Source: Meandrina meandrites (Eukaryota; Cnidaria; Anthozoa; Scleractinia; Meandrinidae). Taken from it: 64,000 nt of DNA. Location: the NCBI GenBank assembly GCA_963693305.1, contig OY855916.1, forward strand, positions 11,507,592 through 11,571,591, in the 5' to 3' direction. Position numbers and translations under genes: made by a program. This document shows, piece after piece, positions 11,019 through 21,263 of the stretch; the first letter of the stretch is position 1, and each line of letters opens with the position of its first letter. Under the pieces are notes generated by a model. It saw nothing but the letters and a program-made list of their open reading frames with translations. It ran no database searches and had not been told where the DNA came from.

Positions 11019-14000
11019 CTATGTGGTGGTTAATAATCATCCCCTGCGGCAGATGCTATATTTATATGAGAAGAAACAACTGTTTACCATGATTACAATT
11101 TAACAATTCTGAAGCAAAAAGATAAACCCACAAACACTTCCAACAGGGGAAAAGAGAAACCATCTTAGTTGTGAAAGATATGAATGTTTAAAAACAGCTG
11201 CATTGTAAACAACACTCTAAAAGTGTCTAGCAGTAGTTAAATTGGTCCGCGGCTTGTTGGGTTCAGCGATTTTCAAAGGAGCCTAAGATGAGGGTCAAAA
11301 CTGAAGTAATATAAAAGAGGCGAACAAAAGAAACCAGACATCGGTTCATGACTAGTATGTCTGGCAAAGGATAGACGCTAAGATATAATAGTAATGAATC
11401 AAAAATGGTATATGGAAGGGTAAGGGTTTGGACACCTTAGGCGTAGCCTCCCCATATAAGAACTTTTTTAGTATACCCCCCTCCCCGCTGGGATTTATGC
11501 GACGCACTTCGCTATTGTATAGCGATGTAGTCAACCGGTGGTATCAATATGAATAGATCACCAGAATCAACCAAGTCTGCATTGTATAATTTCACGTCAT
11601 TTTGATCGGTTCGTCCCTACCGTTAGGGGTGTAGAATGCTCCATGGAGAATTCATAAGTCTCGGCAAAATTTAGCAAAGTCTCAAAATAAAGTTGCATTG
11701 TCCTCTGCATCCAAACGTTTTCACATTCCGCCTAATTATGCCATTCCGCAAGTCATGCCACATGCCATTCTGCAAACTAATTCCGCCTCACCGCATGCGA
11801 AGCGAATAAATTGGACCTTAAATTTTGAGCTCCGCAAGTGGCATTTTGGTGGTGTTCCGTTATTATCTAAACAAATTGATACTGATTTAGCCAAACTAAG
11901 AATGCTGGAATGATTTTTTTAGCTTTGATATAAAGGCCTACCTAGTGCAAAAGGTATTTTTCGACACTTGTCGCCGGATGTCCGGCTGACCGTTAGTAAC
12001 ATTGGCTCGTGACTTGCTTCCAAAAGCTTAAACATGTTAAAGATAAAATTCGACTAGATGGAAATACCATTCAAGTGCTTCGTTAGACTGTGAAAGTCGG
12101 TGGGGACGAAAGCGAAAGCGAACGAGAGCGATAAACGCTACGATCGAGCATGTCGTCGAGGGCAGCACCCAAATAGTGCGAGATCACGAAGCCATCCGTA
12201 AAGCGCTTTTATCGTTTGAACAAAAACCTTGAATGCAAAAAAAAGGGGAGACGTCACCCCATCATCATATTAGTTCAATTTGCTGTAAAATTAAAGCAAG
12301 AAACTTACCTCTGCAGATGTAATTCGAGATGTTAACACTGCAAGCTTAAGAAAACAAACTAATTTTCTTTGCTTGGCTGCCTTGTTTAACAGCTTATAGG
12401 AGACAATCTTGCTAAAATTAAGAAACGCCTTCAATCACGCTCTGTTTCTCTTGGACAAAGCTCTTTACTAAATTAATTTCGCATTTCAATCAAGTTCTTT
12501 AGATTCTTGAATCATCTTAAAAAGCCGATTGGTTTGGATTTTTGGCACATTGGGTGTTTCATCCTCGAAATCTAAAGAACATAGTGGGATGATTTATAAA
12601 AGGCAAAAGAAAAGTCGATTTCGTAAGAATTTTGAGAGAGTTTTCTTCGATCTGGTAAACAACAGCCGTCTATGTGGTGGTTAATAATCATCCCCTGCGG
12701 CAGATGCTATATTTATATTAGAAGAAACAACTGTTTACCATGATTACGATTTGACAATTCTGAAGCAAAAAGATAAACCCACAAACACTTCCAACAGGGG
12801 AAAAGAGAAACCATCTTAGTTGTGAAAGATATGAATGTTTAAAAACAGCTGCATTGTAAACAACACTCTAGAAGTGTCTAGCAGTAACGGTAGCAGTAAC
12901 AGTAAAGGCCCACCTAGTGCAAAAGGTATTTTTCGACACTTGTCGCCGGATGTCTGACCGTTAGTAACATTGGCTCGTGACTTGCTTCCAAAAGCTTAAA
13001 CATGTTAAAGATAAAATTCAACTAGATGGAAATACCATTCAAGTGCTTCGTTAGACTGCGAAGTCGGTGGGGACGAACGCGAAAGCGAACGAGAGCGATA
13101 AATGCTACGATCGAGCATGTCGTCGAGGGCAGCACCCAAATAGTGCGAGATCACGAAGCCATCCGTAAAGCGCTTTTATCGTTTGAACAAAAACCTTGAA
13201 TGCAAAAAAAAAGGGGAGACGTCACCCCATCATCATATTAGTTCAATTTGCTGTAAAATTAAAGCAAGAAACTTACCTCTGCAGATGTAATTCGAGATGT
13301 TAACACTGCAAGATTAAAAAAACAAACTAATTTTCTTTGCTTGGCTGCCTTGTTTAACAGCTTATAGGAGACAATCTTGCTAAAATTAAGAAACGCCTTC
13401 AATCACGCTCTGTTTCTCTTGGACAAAGCTCTTTACTAAATTAATTTCGCATTTCAATCAAGTTCTTTAGATTCTTGAATCATCTTAAAAAGCCGATTGG
13501 TTTGGATTTTTGGCACATTGGGTGTTTCATCCTCAAAATCTAAAGAACATAGTGGGATGATTTATAAAAGGCAAAAGAAAAGTCGATTTCGTAAGAATTT
13601 TGAGAGAGTTTTCTTCGATCTGGTAAACAACAGCCGTCTATGTGGTGGTTAATAATCATCCCCTGCGGCAGATGTTATATTTATATTAGAAGAAACAACT
13701 GTTTACCATGATTACGATTTGACAATTCTGAAGCAACAGGGGAAAAGAGAAACCATCTTAGTTGTGAAAGATATGAATGTTTAAAAACAGCTTCATTGTA
13801 AACAACACTCTAGAAGTGTCTAGCAGTAGCTAATTTGGTCCGCGGCTTCATTGTAAACAACACTCTAAAAGTGTCTAGCAGTAGTTAAATTGGTCCGCGG
13901 CTTGTTGGGTTCAGCGATTTTCAAAGGAGCCTAAGATGAGGGTCAAAACTGAAGTAATATAAAAGAGGCGAACAAAAGAAACCCGACATCGTTTCATGAC

Positions 14001-14600
14001 TAGTATGTCTGGCAAAGGATAGACGCTAAGATATAATAGTAATGAATCAAAAATGGTATATGGAAGGGTAAGGGTTTGGACACCTTAGGCGTAGCCTCCC
14101 CATATAAGAACAGGGGAAAAGAGAAACCATCTTAGTTGTGAAAGATATGAATGTTTAAAAACAGCTTCATTGTAAACAACACTCTAGAAGTGTCTAGCAG
14201 TAGCTAATTTGGTCCGCGGCTTCATTGTAAACAACACTCTAGAAGTGTCTAGCAGTAGTTAAATTGGTCCGCGGCTTGTTGGGTTCAGCGATTTTCAAAG
14301 GAGCCTAAGATGAGGGTCAAAACTGAAGTAATATAAAAGAGGCGAAAAAAAGAAACCCGACATCGTTTCATGACTAGTATGTCTGGCAAAGGATAGACGC
14401 TAAGATATAATAGTAATGAATCAAAAATGGTATATGGAAGGGTAAGGGTTTGGACACCTTAGGCGTAGCCTCCCCATATAAGAACTTTTTTAGTATACCC
14501 CCCTCCCCACTGGGATTTATGCGGCGCACTTCGCTATTGTATAACAGTGTAGTCAACCGGTGGTATCAATATGAATAGATCACCAGAATCAACCAAGCAA
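11019..14600. repeat. Complex nested tandem-duplication array
   Basis: Three kinds of unit recur in direct orientation. A TATGTGGTGGTTAATAATCA unit occurs at 11019, 12671 and 13638. A unit of about 970 bp starting CCACCTAGTGCAAAAGGTAT occurs at about 11935 and 12909. A 374-bp unit starting CAGGGGAAAAGAGAAACC occurs at 13737 and 14111. Matching 60-codon minus-strand ORFs at 11352-11534 and 14374-14556 are repeat shadows. No gene is supported. Confidence 0.85.
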
Positions 14601-14671
14601 CAATCAACTTCAGCTTTACACCACAGTAAAGTTATGTTTTCCTGCTGTTTACCAGGGCTACGACAAAAGTT

Positions 14672-14810
14672 TGTATATGTTGCAGTAATTTTTTTCTTCA
14701 GTTAAATTTTATTCTTCCTTTGTTTTGGGGTATGTTAATGTATGATAATGAGTTTAAAACAAAGGAGAATAAAATTTAACTGAAGAAAGAAATTAACTGC
14801 AACATATACA
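14672..14810. repeat. Long hairpin (55-bp arms, 29-nt loop)
   Basis: The left arm 14672-14726 begins TGTATATGTTGCAGT and ends CCTTTGTTTT; the right arm 14756-14810 is its near-perfect reverse complement. It could be a tiny foldback element. Transcription of either strand would give a long double-stranded RNA stem. Confidence 0.85.
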
Positions 14811-15290
14811 TCAAACACATGCGTCTTCACGATTTTTAGACTTGCCTACAGTCTTGCTCGCGCGATCGGAGAACACGAAGCGCGAATTGAAGATCGTGCT
14901 GGGATGAACCGTTGGCAAAGTGAAACCGGTAACGAGAAGCGAACGACTTTGAGAAAATGTTGTTTAACTTCTCTCCGGGTGTAAAATACAGTGCTTGCTT
15001 ATACATTCACATTCGAAAATAATTATAAAACGGTTACATAGGCTCCGTGTAAACACTTCGGGAACGTGGACTCTGGGAACGAGATTGCCAATGAATGCTC
15101 AAGAATTCTATTGCGTTCGGCGTCACGATCACGTATTTATGTTGTGAACGTATACGCGCGACAGACGGGTAAAAATCCTAATACGTTGTTTGAATTTGGG
15201 ACAAAAATACTACTTCAAGGAAAATAACTACAAAACAGTCATCTTCCGTTTCATGACTTTTTATACCAAAGGATTCGTCTTCATACTCTA
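14811..15290. other. No recognised gene
   Basis: Mixed-composition DNA of slightly higher GC than its surroundings, with no long ORF, repeat arm or recognisable motif. It is the last ordinary stretch before the right subterminal repeats of the CACTA-like element. Confidence 0.4.
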
Positions 15291-15487
15291 GGATCCCGCC
15301 AGATGTGTGGTATAATCAAGAAAATCCACGAACGATATTGCACAGAGCGTATTCAGCCATATTCGATACGAATATTCCAGGTGTTTATCATGTATTGTGT
15401 GCGTCTTGAATACTCCAGGATTCAATCGCGTCGCGATTGCGTATTCAACGCTAGAATACGCTAGAATATTTATGCTTTTGCGCAGTG
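15290..15487. repeat. Right subterminal and terminal repeats of CACTA-like element
   Basis: GAATAC/GTATTC/GAATATT motifs are dense (for example CGTATTCAACGCTAGAATAC), followed by the terminus GCTTTTGCGCAGTG and the AAT flank at 15488-15490. The motif matches the left end in inverted orientation, consistent with transposase binding at both ends. Confidence 0.6.
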
Positions 15488-15490
15488 AAT
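15488..15490. repeat. Target-site duplication AAT (right), CACTA-like element
   Basis: AAT directly follows the CAGTG terminus and matches 2903-2905. Confidence 0.6.
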
Positions 15491-15761
15491 ATTGTAAACA
15501 ATTCTTTTAAGAGACACTTAGTTCTCCAAAGGTTTCCAACGTTTACATGTACGGAATTTATTTTATCTTGGAGACTATTTTTATCTTAAATATAACTTTT
15601 TAATTTACCCCTATTCATAGTTTTAACTTACGTTGAATGATATTTATCGATATTGATAAAAAGATTTCTTTGGAGCACCTGTCGTTACTGAACGATTGGA
15701 TGGTGAATTTGTTTGTTTCAAAGGCTTGAGTACACCAAGTCATATGGCATTTGGTTCTCCC

Positions 15762-15883
15762 ATTCCGGAGTGTCGAGTGCTGCAGTAAAAATTGTGAAAG
15801 CTGTTTTGTTTGGGATATCTCTCTGATCTTTTTAAACAAAACAGCTTTCACAATTTTTACTGCAGCACTCGACACTCCGGAAT
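15762..15883. repeat. Perfect 50-bp hairpin with 22-nt loop
   Basis: The left arm 15762-15811 starts ATTCCGGAGTGTCGAG and ends GCTGTTTTGTTT. The right arm 15834-15883 is its exact reverse complement with no mismatch that I can find; the loop is 15812-15833. The hairpin ends five bases before the right arm of the large inverted repeat, and the matching left junction (near 1886) lacks it, so it looks like an insertion. Confidence 0.9.
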
Positions 15884-15887
15884 TTCA

Positions 15888-17776
15888 AATTTCAAGAGCT
15901 AGGCTGGAAAATATTAAATGCAGAACCGAAAAATTATCGCTTCATATTTAAGACATTTTTACGCTACCTTGGAACGATCTTACAATAGAAAGTGAGTTCT
16001 AGATTTCATTTTCCCCTTTCAGTTGTATTGTGATATAAAACCAAAGAAAAATCTCTTTTAAATCAGACAGACATACTCTACTTATGTGGTTGATAATAGT
16101 AAACACACTGGTTTTTCTACGATGATTTTAAGGTCTTTTAAAGCAAATAATGACCGATGAATGAGACAACGAAATAGAAAGCTAAAATCGTAACCATCGC
16201 AAAATTAAAATGCGAAGTTAAACTGAGTCAGTTTACTTTATTCGATATTTCTACCTTTCTAGTTTACAACTGGATAGAGTAAGCTTGATGTGCCGCGCTT
16301 AAGAGGCATGGGTTACCTCCCAAAAAGTACTAATGATCAAGAAATATACTGATGTAAAAATAATTGACAAAAATGGCAAAACTGCAACAAAAAAATTCTT
16401 CTTCAGGTCATGAATCATTGTGAAATGTTTCCATCACGAGCTGCGACGTATTTTTAGGGTTGTATCACCAGTCTGCATTGTTCAACAGTTCTACATTATT
16501 CTTTTCTTTGCAAAGGGTGCAAATGATTGCGAGCGAGCGAGCGAGCGAGAGCGCGGTCTTACCAAAGGAGAAAATTAAACTTGAATGAGAACCATTTCTT
16601 AGGCAATATTCATGTTACAAAACGCTCAGTTAGAGAGATTGATCGATGTGAAAAAATGTATCATCTTTTTTTTTTCTGTCAGGAAAAAAACTACGTTTTA
16701 CTTTCTTTATTCTACGAACCATTCAAGTAGACAAATATTGGATAACATACTGTGGTCTCTCGCTCATGGACATGAATTGTTCAGTACTGGAGTCTGTCTC
16801 AGTAGATATGTTAATAATTGCTAAATTATTCGTAAAAAAAAAGATTCATAAACTGAATTATTCATAAAACAAACGATTTTCATGTTCACTGTCCAAGTTG
16901 ACTAAGTATATTTCATCAGAATTAATTTTCTTTATAATTTTTACCATACCGATAGAGATGTATTCGAGTCTACAGTGTTTCACATGTATCTGAAACATTA
17001 TCAAGCCTTCACAGCGTTTATTCCTCACAGTCTATGTTTTCAAGATCCTTCATAGAACATGCCTAGTCTTGAAAATTTACGCTGAGCTCTTGATGCTGAT
17101 CAGGACTGTCTTTATAAAACAACTGCTGTCTGATTAAGCGGGTATTTTTTAACATGCAATTCTCTGAGTTCATGAACATCAACGTATCATCCAAAGACTA
17201 TTTTGCAAGCGTTCTAGTCTTAATTTTTCAACAGCTTTCGCTATTTTCAATTTCACCAGAGGAATCGGTGTTTCTTACATCTTATTTTATGTTTATGAAA
17301 GGCTGCGAGAACTTGAACTACTACTTAACAGGTATATTTCTGTGCATCTGACAACAGGTGGTTTTCCCGACTGCTGATCATGAAGGACGCGGTCTCTAAG
17401 ACCGACATTGTTCTAGACTTTGTTAGATGTGGATTCTTCTGCCAATTCCAACACCTGGCTGCAAGGCGATTCTTCTGATAAGAAAGAGCAATTCATGATT
17501 TCAAAGCCAAGAAGAACTCTAAACAAACCTTTTGAAACACGTATCGTCTGCCCTTTTAATTCGTGACGCGTCACGCATTCGGTAAAGTCGGGGGATACAC
17601 AGAGTGTAAACAAAATTCATTCAAAGTTTGTTTAACTAATTTAGGGGAAGTCTCGATTCTCTTTGCGATATGTGCTTCCAGTTTTCTAGCAGATTAAAAA
17701 CCATTTAACTGAGGATATAGTCCGGTTTTACCATGCAGCCATGCAGCGTGACGAATGAAAATGATAAAACTTTCGC
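15888..17776 (-). repeat. Right arm of ~1.89 kb inverted repeat
   Basis: Reverse-complement partner of 1-1886. The inner junction is at TTTCAAGAGCTAGGCTGG and the outer match ends at ACTTTCGC (17776), beyond which the sequence is unique in this window. Arm lengths differ by only about three bases. Confidence 0.9.
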
Positions 17777-19500
17777 GGGAAAATTAAGCGACCTGTTTTA
17801 AAACTTAGTAACTTACCGAGTGTTAATAAGGAGATTTGAAAAGTTTACATATCTTATTATGATATTACAGTGTCAATGCTTGATCCCGAAATCAACGGAT
17901 CTACTTTTAGTTAATTTTGGACCACAAACACAGAAACTCGAAAAAATGATATTCAATTTGGCAGGGAAATATTTTTAACTGAAAATCGTAATGGTACGCA
18001 GTTTCAGATGCCGCTTACTCCGATTTACTCCTAGATACCAATTTTAACTAAACTGGATTTTGTTAAGAGCACAAAATACTATCGGAAAATGGTTTTACTT
18101 TAAAAATAAACTGCCGCACTTTGGTGAAACAGTCGACTGAAAATGACTCATATTTGGGTGACACTCCTTAACGATTCAATGGCGATTTTTAGCGCCACGT
18201 AAAAAACACAGTATTTAAGCAAAGAAGGTTTAATATATCTTAATCAACTTATAAAGGGATCAATGTCATAGAAAAAATACAAGAGCTTTTAGGAGTCATA
18301 CGAAGTTTGTTTTACGGTTACGCAAAGTTGCCCGAAATCTCGGTTATTTTTGGCCGCTGGAGGGCCCAAAATAATGGAATGGTGATTTCTCGAAGAAAAA
18401 CGAACGTCTACTTCTGCAAATGCCACCATTCCTAATCTTTTCAGGTAGCTTTTATACTGTGAAAAGATGAAGGGAAACGGGCGACCTCGATCTTTTGCCC
18501 CTGCCCGGTTTTCTCTGACAATAACACGTAAAACCCTTTTCAGAACAGCTGGCCAAATAAATCGAAACTGTGCGTTGCTGATACGAATTTTGGAAGACAT
18601 TTTCCGCACGTTATGCAACTTTTTGCACTTAAAAGTGGCTGAGTGTGATATTGTGCAGCAAGAGCCACTTTTAAGAGTCTTAGGGTTTGACGAATCTTAG
18701 GGTTAATATATGATAAACAATTTTCTGTTATAAATCTGAAAACGTCAAATATCGATTTCTTTTAACACAATTTTTCATTGCCATTGGTTTCATAAAATTT
18801 GTTTTGTATTGTAGTAAAATATTTTCTATCTTCTCATACCTTATCCGGCTCTTCGTACCGTTTCGGTACGCTTCGGTCGCTAGGCGAGTTTGGCCAAGTA
18901 ATGGTTCGCATTTTGTCGAACACAGTCGAGCCCAAAGACCCACAACGAAGCCAAAAAAGCCTGATATGCCGCCGAAACATCCATGAAGGGTACAATTAGA
19001 TGTTTACTGTACGCAAATTCAACTGGAAACCAGGATTCAAAACTATATATCGCGGGGAATCAGGACACTAGACAACTTATAATCCAGAAATTTTTATCGC
19101 ATTTTATTTTTGATAGTGGTCAAGTACATCCAAGTCCTATCAAAAAATGGACCTCTTGATACGCACATTTGTTTTGAGCAATTTCAGTTCAGGAACACGA
19201 TACATTAAGAAAAATACTCTTCGCCATCCATGGAATGCAACTACAACCTGATGATACCGAGCAAAGTCAGTTTTGATGTGATCTGCATTCGACTGGCAAA
19301 ACGAGTGTCTTTATTCAGACTCGAGTGCTATTTAAAAATACAAGTGAAACAAGTAATTAAGCTTCCACGATTTCTACAAATGTCTTACTTTTAGTTTAGA
19401 AAATGTTCGCGCAAGACTAAAACACATTTACGGCCTTGTTTTTTACGCATACTCTTATGACTAAAACAATTCACAATTTAGTTCTCTCTTGCTCTCAGAA
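17777..19500. other. Intergenic host-type DNA, no supported gene
   Basis: ORFs of up to 109 codons (minus 18289-18618) have no recognisable domain. A small inverted pair (CTTAAAAGTGGCT and AGCCACTTTTAAG) lies at about 18627-18674. The part 19190-19330 is a diverged copy of 23155-23300 (see findings), downstream of CTHRC1-like gene 1. Confidence 0.4.
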
Positions 19501-19510
19501 CCATAAAGTA

Positions 19511-19612
19511 TTTCATTCATTCATTCATTCATTCATTCATTCATTCATTCATTCATTCATTCATTCATTCATTCATTCATTCATTCATTCATTCATTCAT
19601 TCATTCATTCAA
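19511..19612. repeat. (ATTC)n microsatellite, ~100 bp
   Basis: About 25 uninterrupted ATTC units lie just downstream of the 3' end of CTHRC1-like gene 1. Confidence 0.98.
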
Positions 19613-19668
19613 TAATATAATCAGCATAAGCTAAAACAGCGATGATCTCAATAAAAGAATCTCGTTTA

Positions 19669-20025
19669 TTAGGACTGGGGCCTAGAGACTTCCTCGATCA
19701 TTATCCGGGACACCGATTGCCATCCAGTGTAAGCGTTACCCAAAGTATAGCCGCTAGGACATGATCCTACCCATAATTCCACTCTAACCATGCACTGTTG
19801 GATGTTTTCACAGTATCCCTCAAATGATCGATGATGAAGCAGATTGGGATTCCCAGATGGCCAATAGTTGGACACAACAGCTTCGATTGTCATTGGTCCG
19901 CTGCATTCGTTACCATTAAACTTGAAGAACCAACGGTTACACTTAGAAGAACCAATGACTCTCATATTTTCTTGGAATGACACTTTGATCGCTGTATCGG
20001 ACTGCAGCTTATTGAACGAGCAGTC
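19669..20025 (-). CDS. CTHRC1-like gene 1, terminal exon (C-terminal globular domain)
   Basis: This exon encodes 118 residues of the conserved globular domain of the CTHRC1 family (collagen triple helix repeat-containing 1), a secreted extracellular protein linked in vertebrates to Wnt and matrix signalling. Diagnostic blocks are RWFFKFNGNECSGPMTIEA, EGYCENI, VELWVGSC and TGWQSVSRIMIEE. The acceptor is clear (TTGTTCCAG then GAC) and the exon starts in phase 0. The stop is TAA, followed at once by a second TAA that forms an AATAAA polyadenylation signal (plus 19665-19670). The collagen exon lies about 245 bp upstream. A near-identical exon exists at 32030-32389. The family call is strong; the biological role in this organism is inferred. 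Confidence 0.85.
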   Translation of the reverse strand, partial: DCSFNKLQSDTAIKVSFQENMRVIGSSKCNRWFFKFNGNECSGPMTIEAVVSNYWPSGNPNLLHHRSFEGYCENIQQCMVRVELWVGSCPSGYTLGNAYTGWQSVSRIMIEEVSRPQS

Positions 20026-20269
20026 CTGGAACAACAATAAGTGAAACAGGTCAGTGAAAACATATAATCTAATGTATAACATTGACGTTATTTCTACATG
20101 ATCAGTTCTTGGCGTCATAAGGTGAAGAAGAAGGAGCTATCTGAATCTATAGTAATAAATCAATTTGAAACTGAAATTCTAATTTTCTGAATCTAAATTT
20201 GGGTTTACATAATTTCATGAAAGTCATTTTCCCAACCATTCCCAATAGAACATTTTCCGTTATCTTATC

Positions 20270-20623
20270 TTAGTTGTCATTTAAATTTTTCCACACACAT
20301 TGTTTCCAGTTGGTTTGTGACACTGCACTAGAAGGACTTGTCGCGCTTTCTCCTTTCTCACCCTTGTCGCATTTTATTCCTTGATCTCCCACAAGTCCCC
20401 GCGCTCCTTTTAGTCCCATCATTCCTGGCGGTCCGTTCTTCCCACGAGGCCCTTCACAACCTCTCTCTCCCTTTGGTCCCAGCATTCCTTGCGATCCCGT
20501 GTCCCCAGTCTGTCCTTTTACTCCATCTCTTCCCTGTGGTCCTTGCAGCCCCGGGATACCAGGCATTCCCGGCATGCCATTTGATCCTGGAATACCTGGA
20601 AATCCATTTGTAGATATGAATTT
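20270..20623 (-). CDS. CTHRC1-like gene 1, collagen exon
   Basis: The exon opens at a good acceptor (TCCTTTCTAG then AAA) and encodes about 28 Gly-X-Y triplets (starting GFPGIPGSNG) followed by the linker NWKQCVWKNLND typical of the CTHRC1 family. Near the end of the collagen run one triplet reads CDK instead of GDK: a single G-to-T change turns Gly into Cys, which would interrupt the helix. No GT donor follows the LND codons before an in-frame TAA (20270-20272). The exon therefore ends either as a short isoform or through loss of the donor site. A small missing exon between this and the terminal exon is also possible. Confidence 0.8.
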   Translation of the reverse strand, partial: KFISTNGFPGIPGSNGMPGMPGIPGLQGPQGRDGVKGQTGDTGSQGMLGPKGERGCEGPRGKNGPPGMMGLKGARGLVGDQGIKCDKGEKGESATSPSSAVSQTNWKQCVWKNLNDN

Positions 20624-21146
20624 CTAGAAAGGAAGAAAAACATGCATTCACTGGTGGAAGAAACTGGGTAAACCTTAAAAATAATATGTCGATACATATT
20701 CTGACCTCACTCTCAGACAGTGCGAAAAATATTCTGCATTCTTGTCTCAGTTACCTGCAGTAACTAGAGTCAACGTGTCTGTTACTATACTTTTTATCAG
20801 GCATATTATGGGTTTCTCCTTTCTTGATCAGATCAAATTCAAAGCATGTTTGTTCGCTTGTGAAGCTGACTCGTATAAGTAGTCTCACCGACATAGCTAA
20901 CATTTCTATTAAGAATTAACAATGATTTCTGAGGCGGAAATTTAATTCTCACCCGCTCTGTTCACTTAATTTGAGACCAGGAGAATGCCTTTAGCATCAT
21001 TCCCAAACTTTACAGCCAAAAATGCTATCTGATGAGTCTACAAATACATTTAGCCTTGACTTGGCTGGAAACAGTATCTAATATTTAGAATCCATGTTGA
21101 ATAAATTGATTATTAGTAAAATCGGCAATTGTTATTGTCGTTATAC

Positions 21147-21263
21147 CTCACACAGGCCTTTGGTAGCGCCGTAGGTTTGTTGTTGAGGGATGGTAGTGGT
21201 TTCCAGTGAGTTTCCTGTTCTACAGAGAACCATCAAAGCAGCAAAATACACAAACTGTGCCAT
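21147..21263 (-). CDS. CTHRC1-like gene 1, first coding exon (signal peptide)
   Basis: I start at the Met of MAQFVYFAALMVLC because it begins a classical hydrophobic signal sequence; an upstream in-frame Met (21335) would bury it. The exon ends TGTGAG followed by GTATAA, a plausible donor in phase 0 that joins in frame to the collagen exon at 20623. The mature N-terminus is Thr/Gln-rich with one Cys. This places the product in the secretory pathway. The exon assignment is inferred from phase and family architecture, not from a transcript. Confidence 0.65.

Larger units (their letters stand above)
2906..15487. mobile_element. CACTA-like (EnSpm/CMC) DNA transposon, non-autonomous, 12.6 kb
   Basis: The left end reads CACTGCGCAAAAAGCCAAAT and the right end, reverse complemented, CACTGCGCAAAAGCATAAAT. 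The 3-bp sequence AAT flanks both ends (2903-2905 and 15488-15490). A 5'-CACTR terminus, a 3-bp target duplication and repeat-rich subterminal regions are the hallmarks of the CACTA superfamily (established knowledge). Motifs of the GAATAC/GTATTC type recur through about 2925-3620 and 15340-15475, as expected for subterminal transposase-binding repeats. No ORF inside resembles a transposase, so this copy would need a helper. Its bulk is nested repeats, listed separately. Confidence 0.65.

Noticed and set aside
11352..11534. Repeated 60-aa ORF (also 14374-14556)
   Set aside because: Copies lie in tandem-duplicated DNA and no domain is present.
18289..18618. 109-codon minus-strand ORF as a host gene
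   Set aside because: No family match, no splice or polyadenylation support, and an overlapping plus-strand ORF of similar quality.
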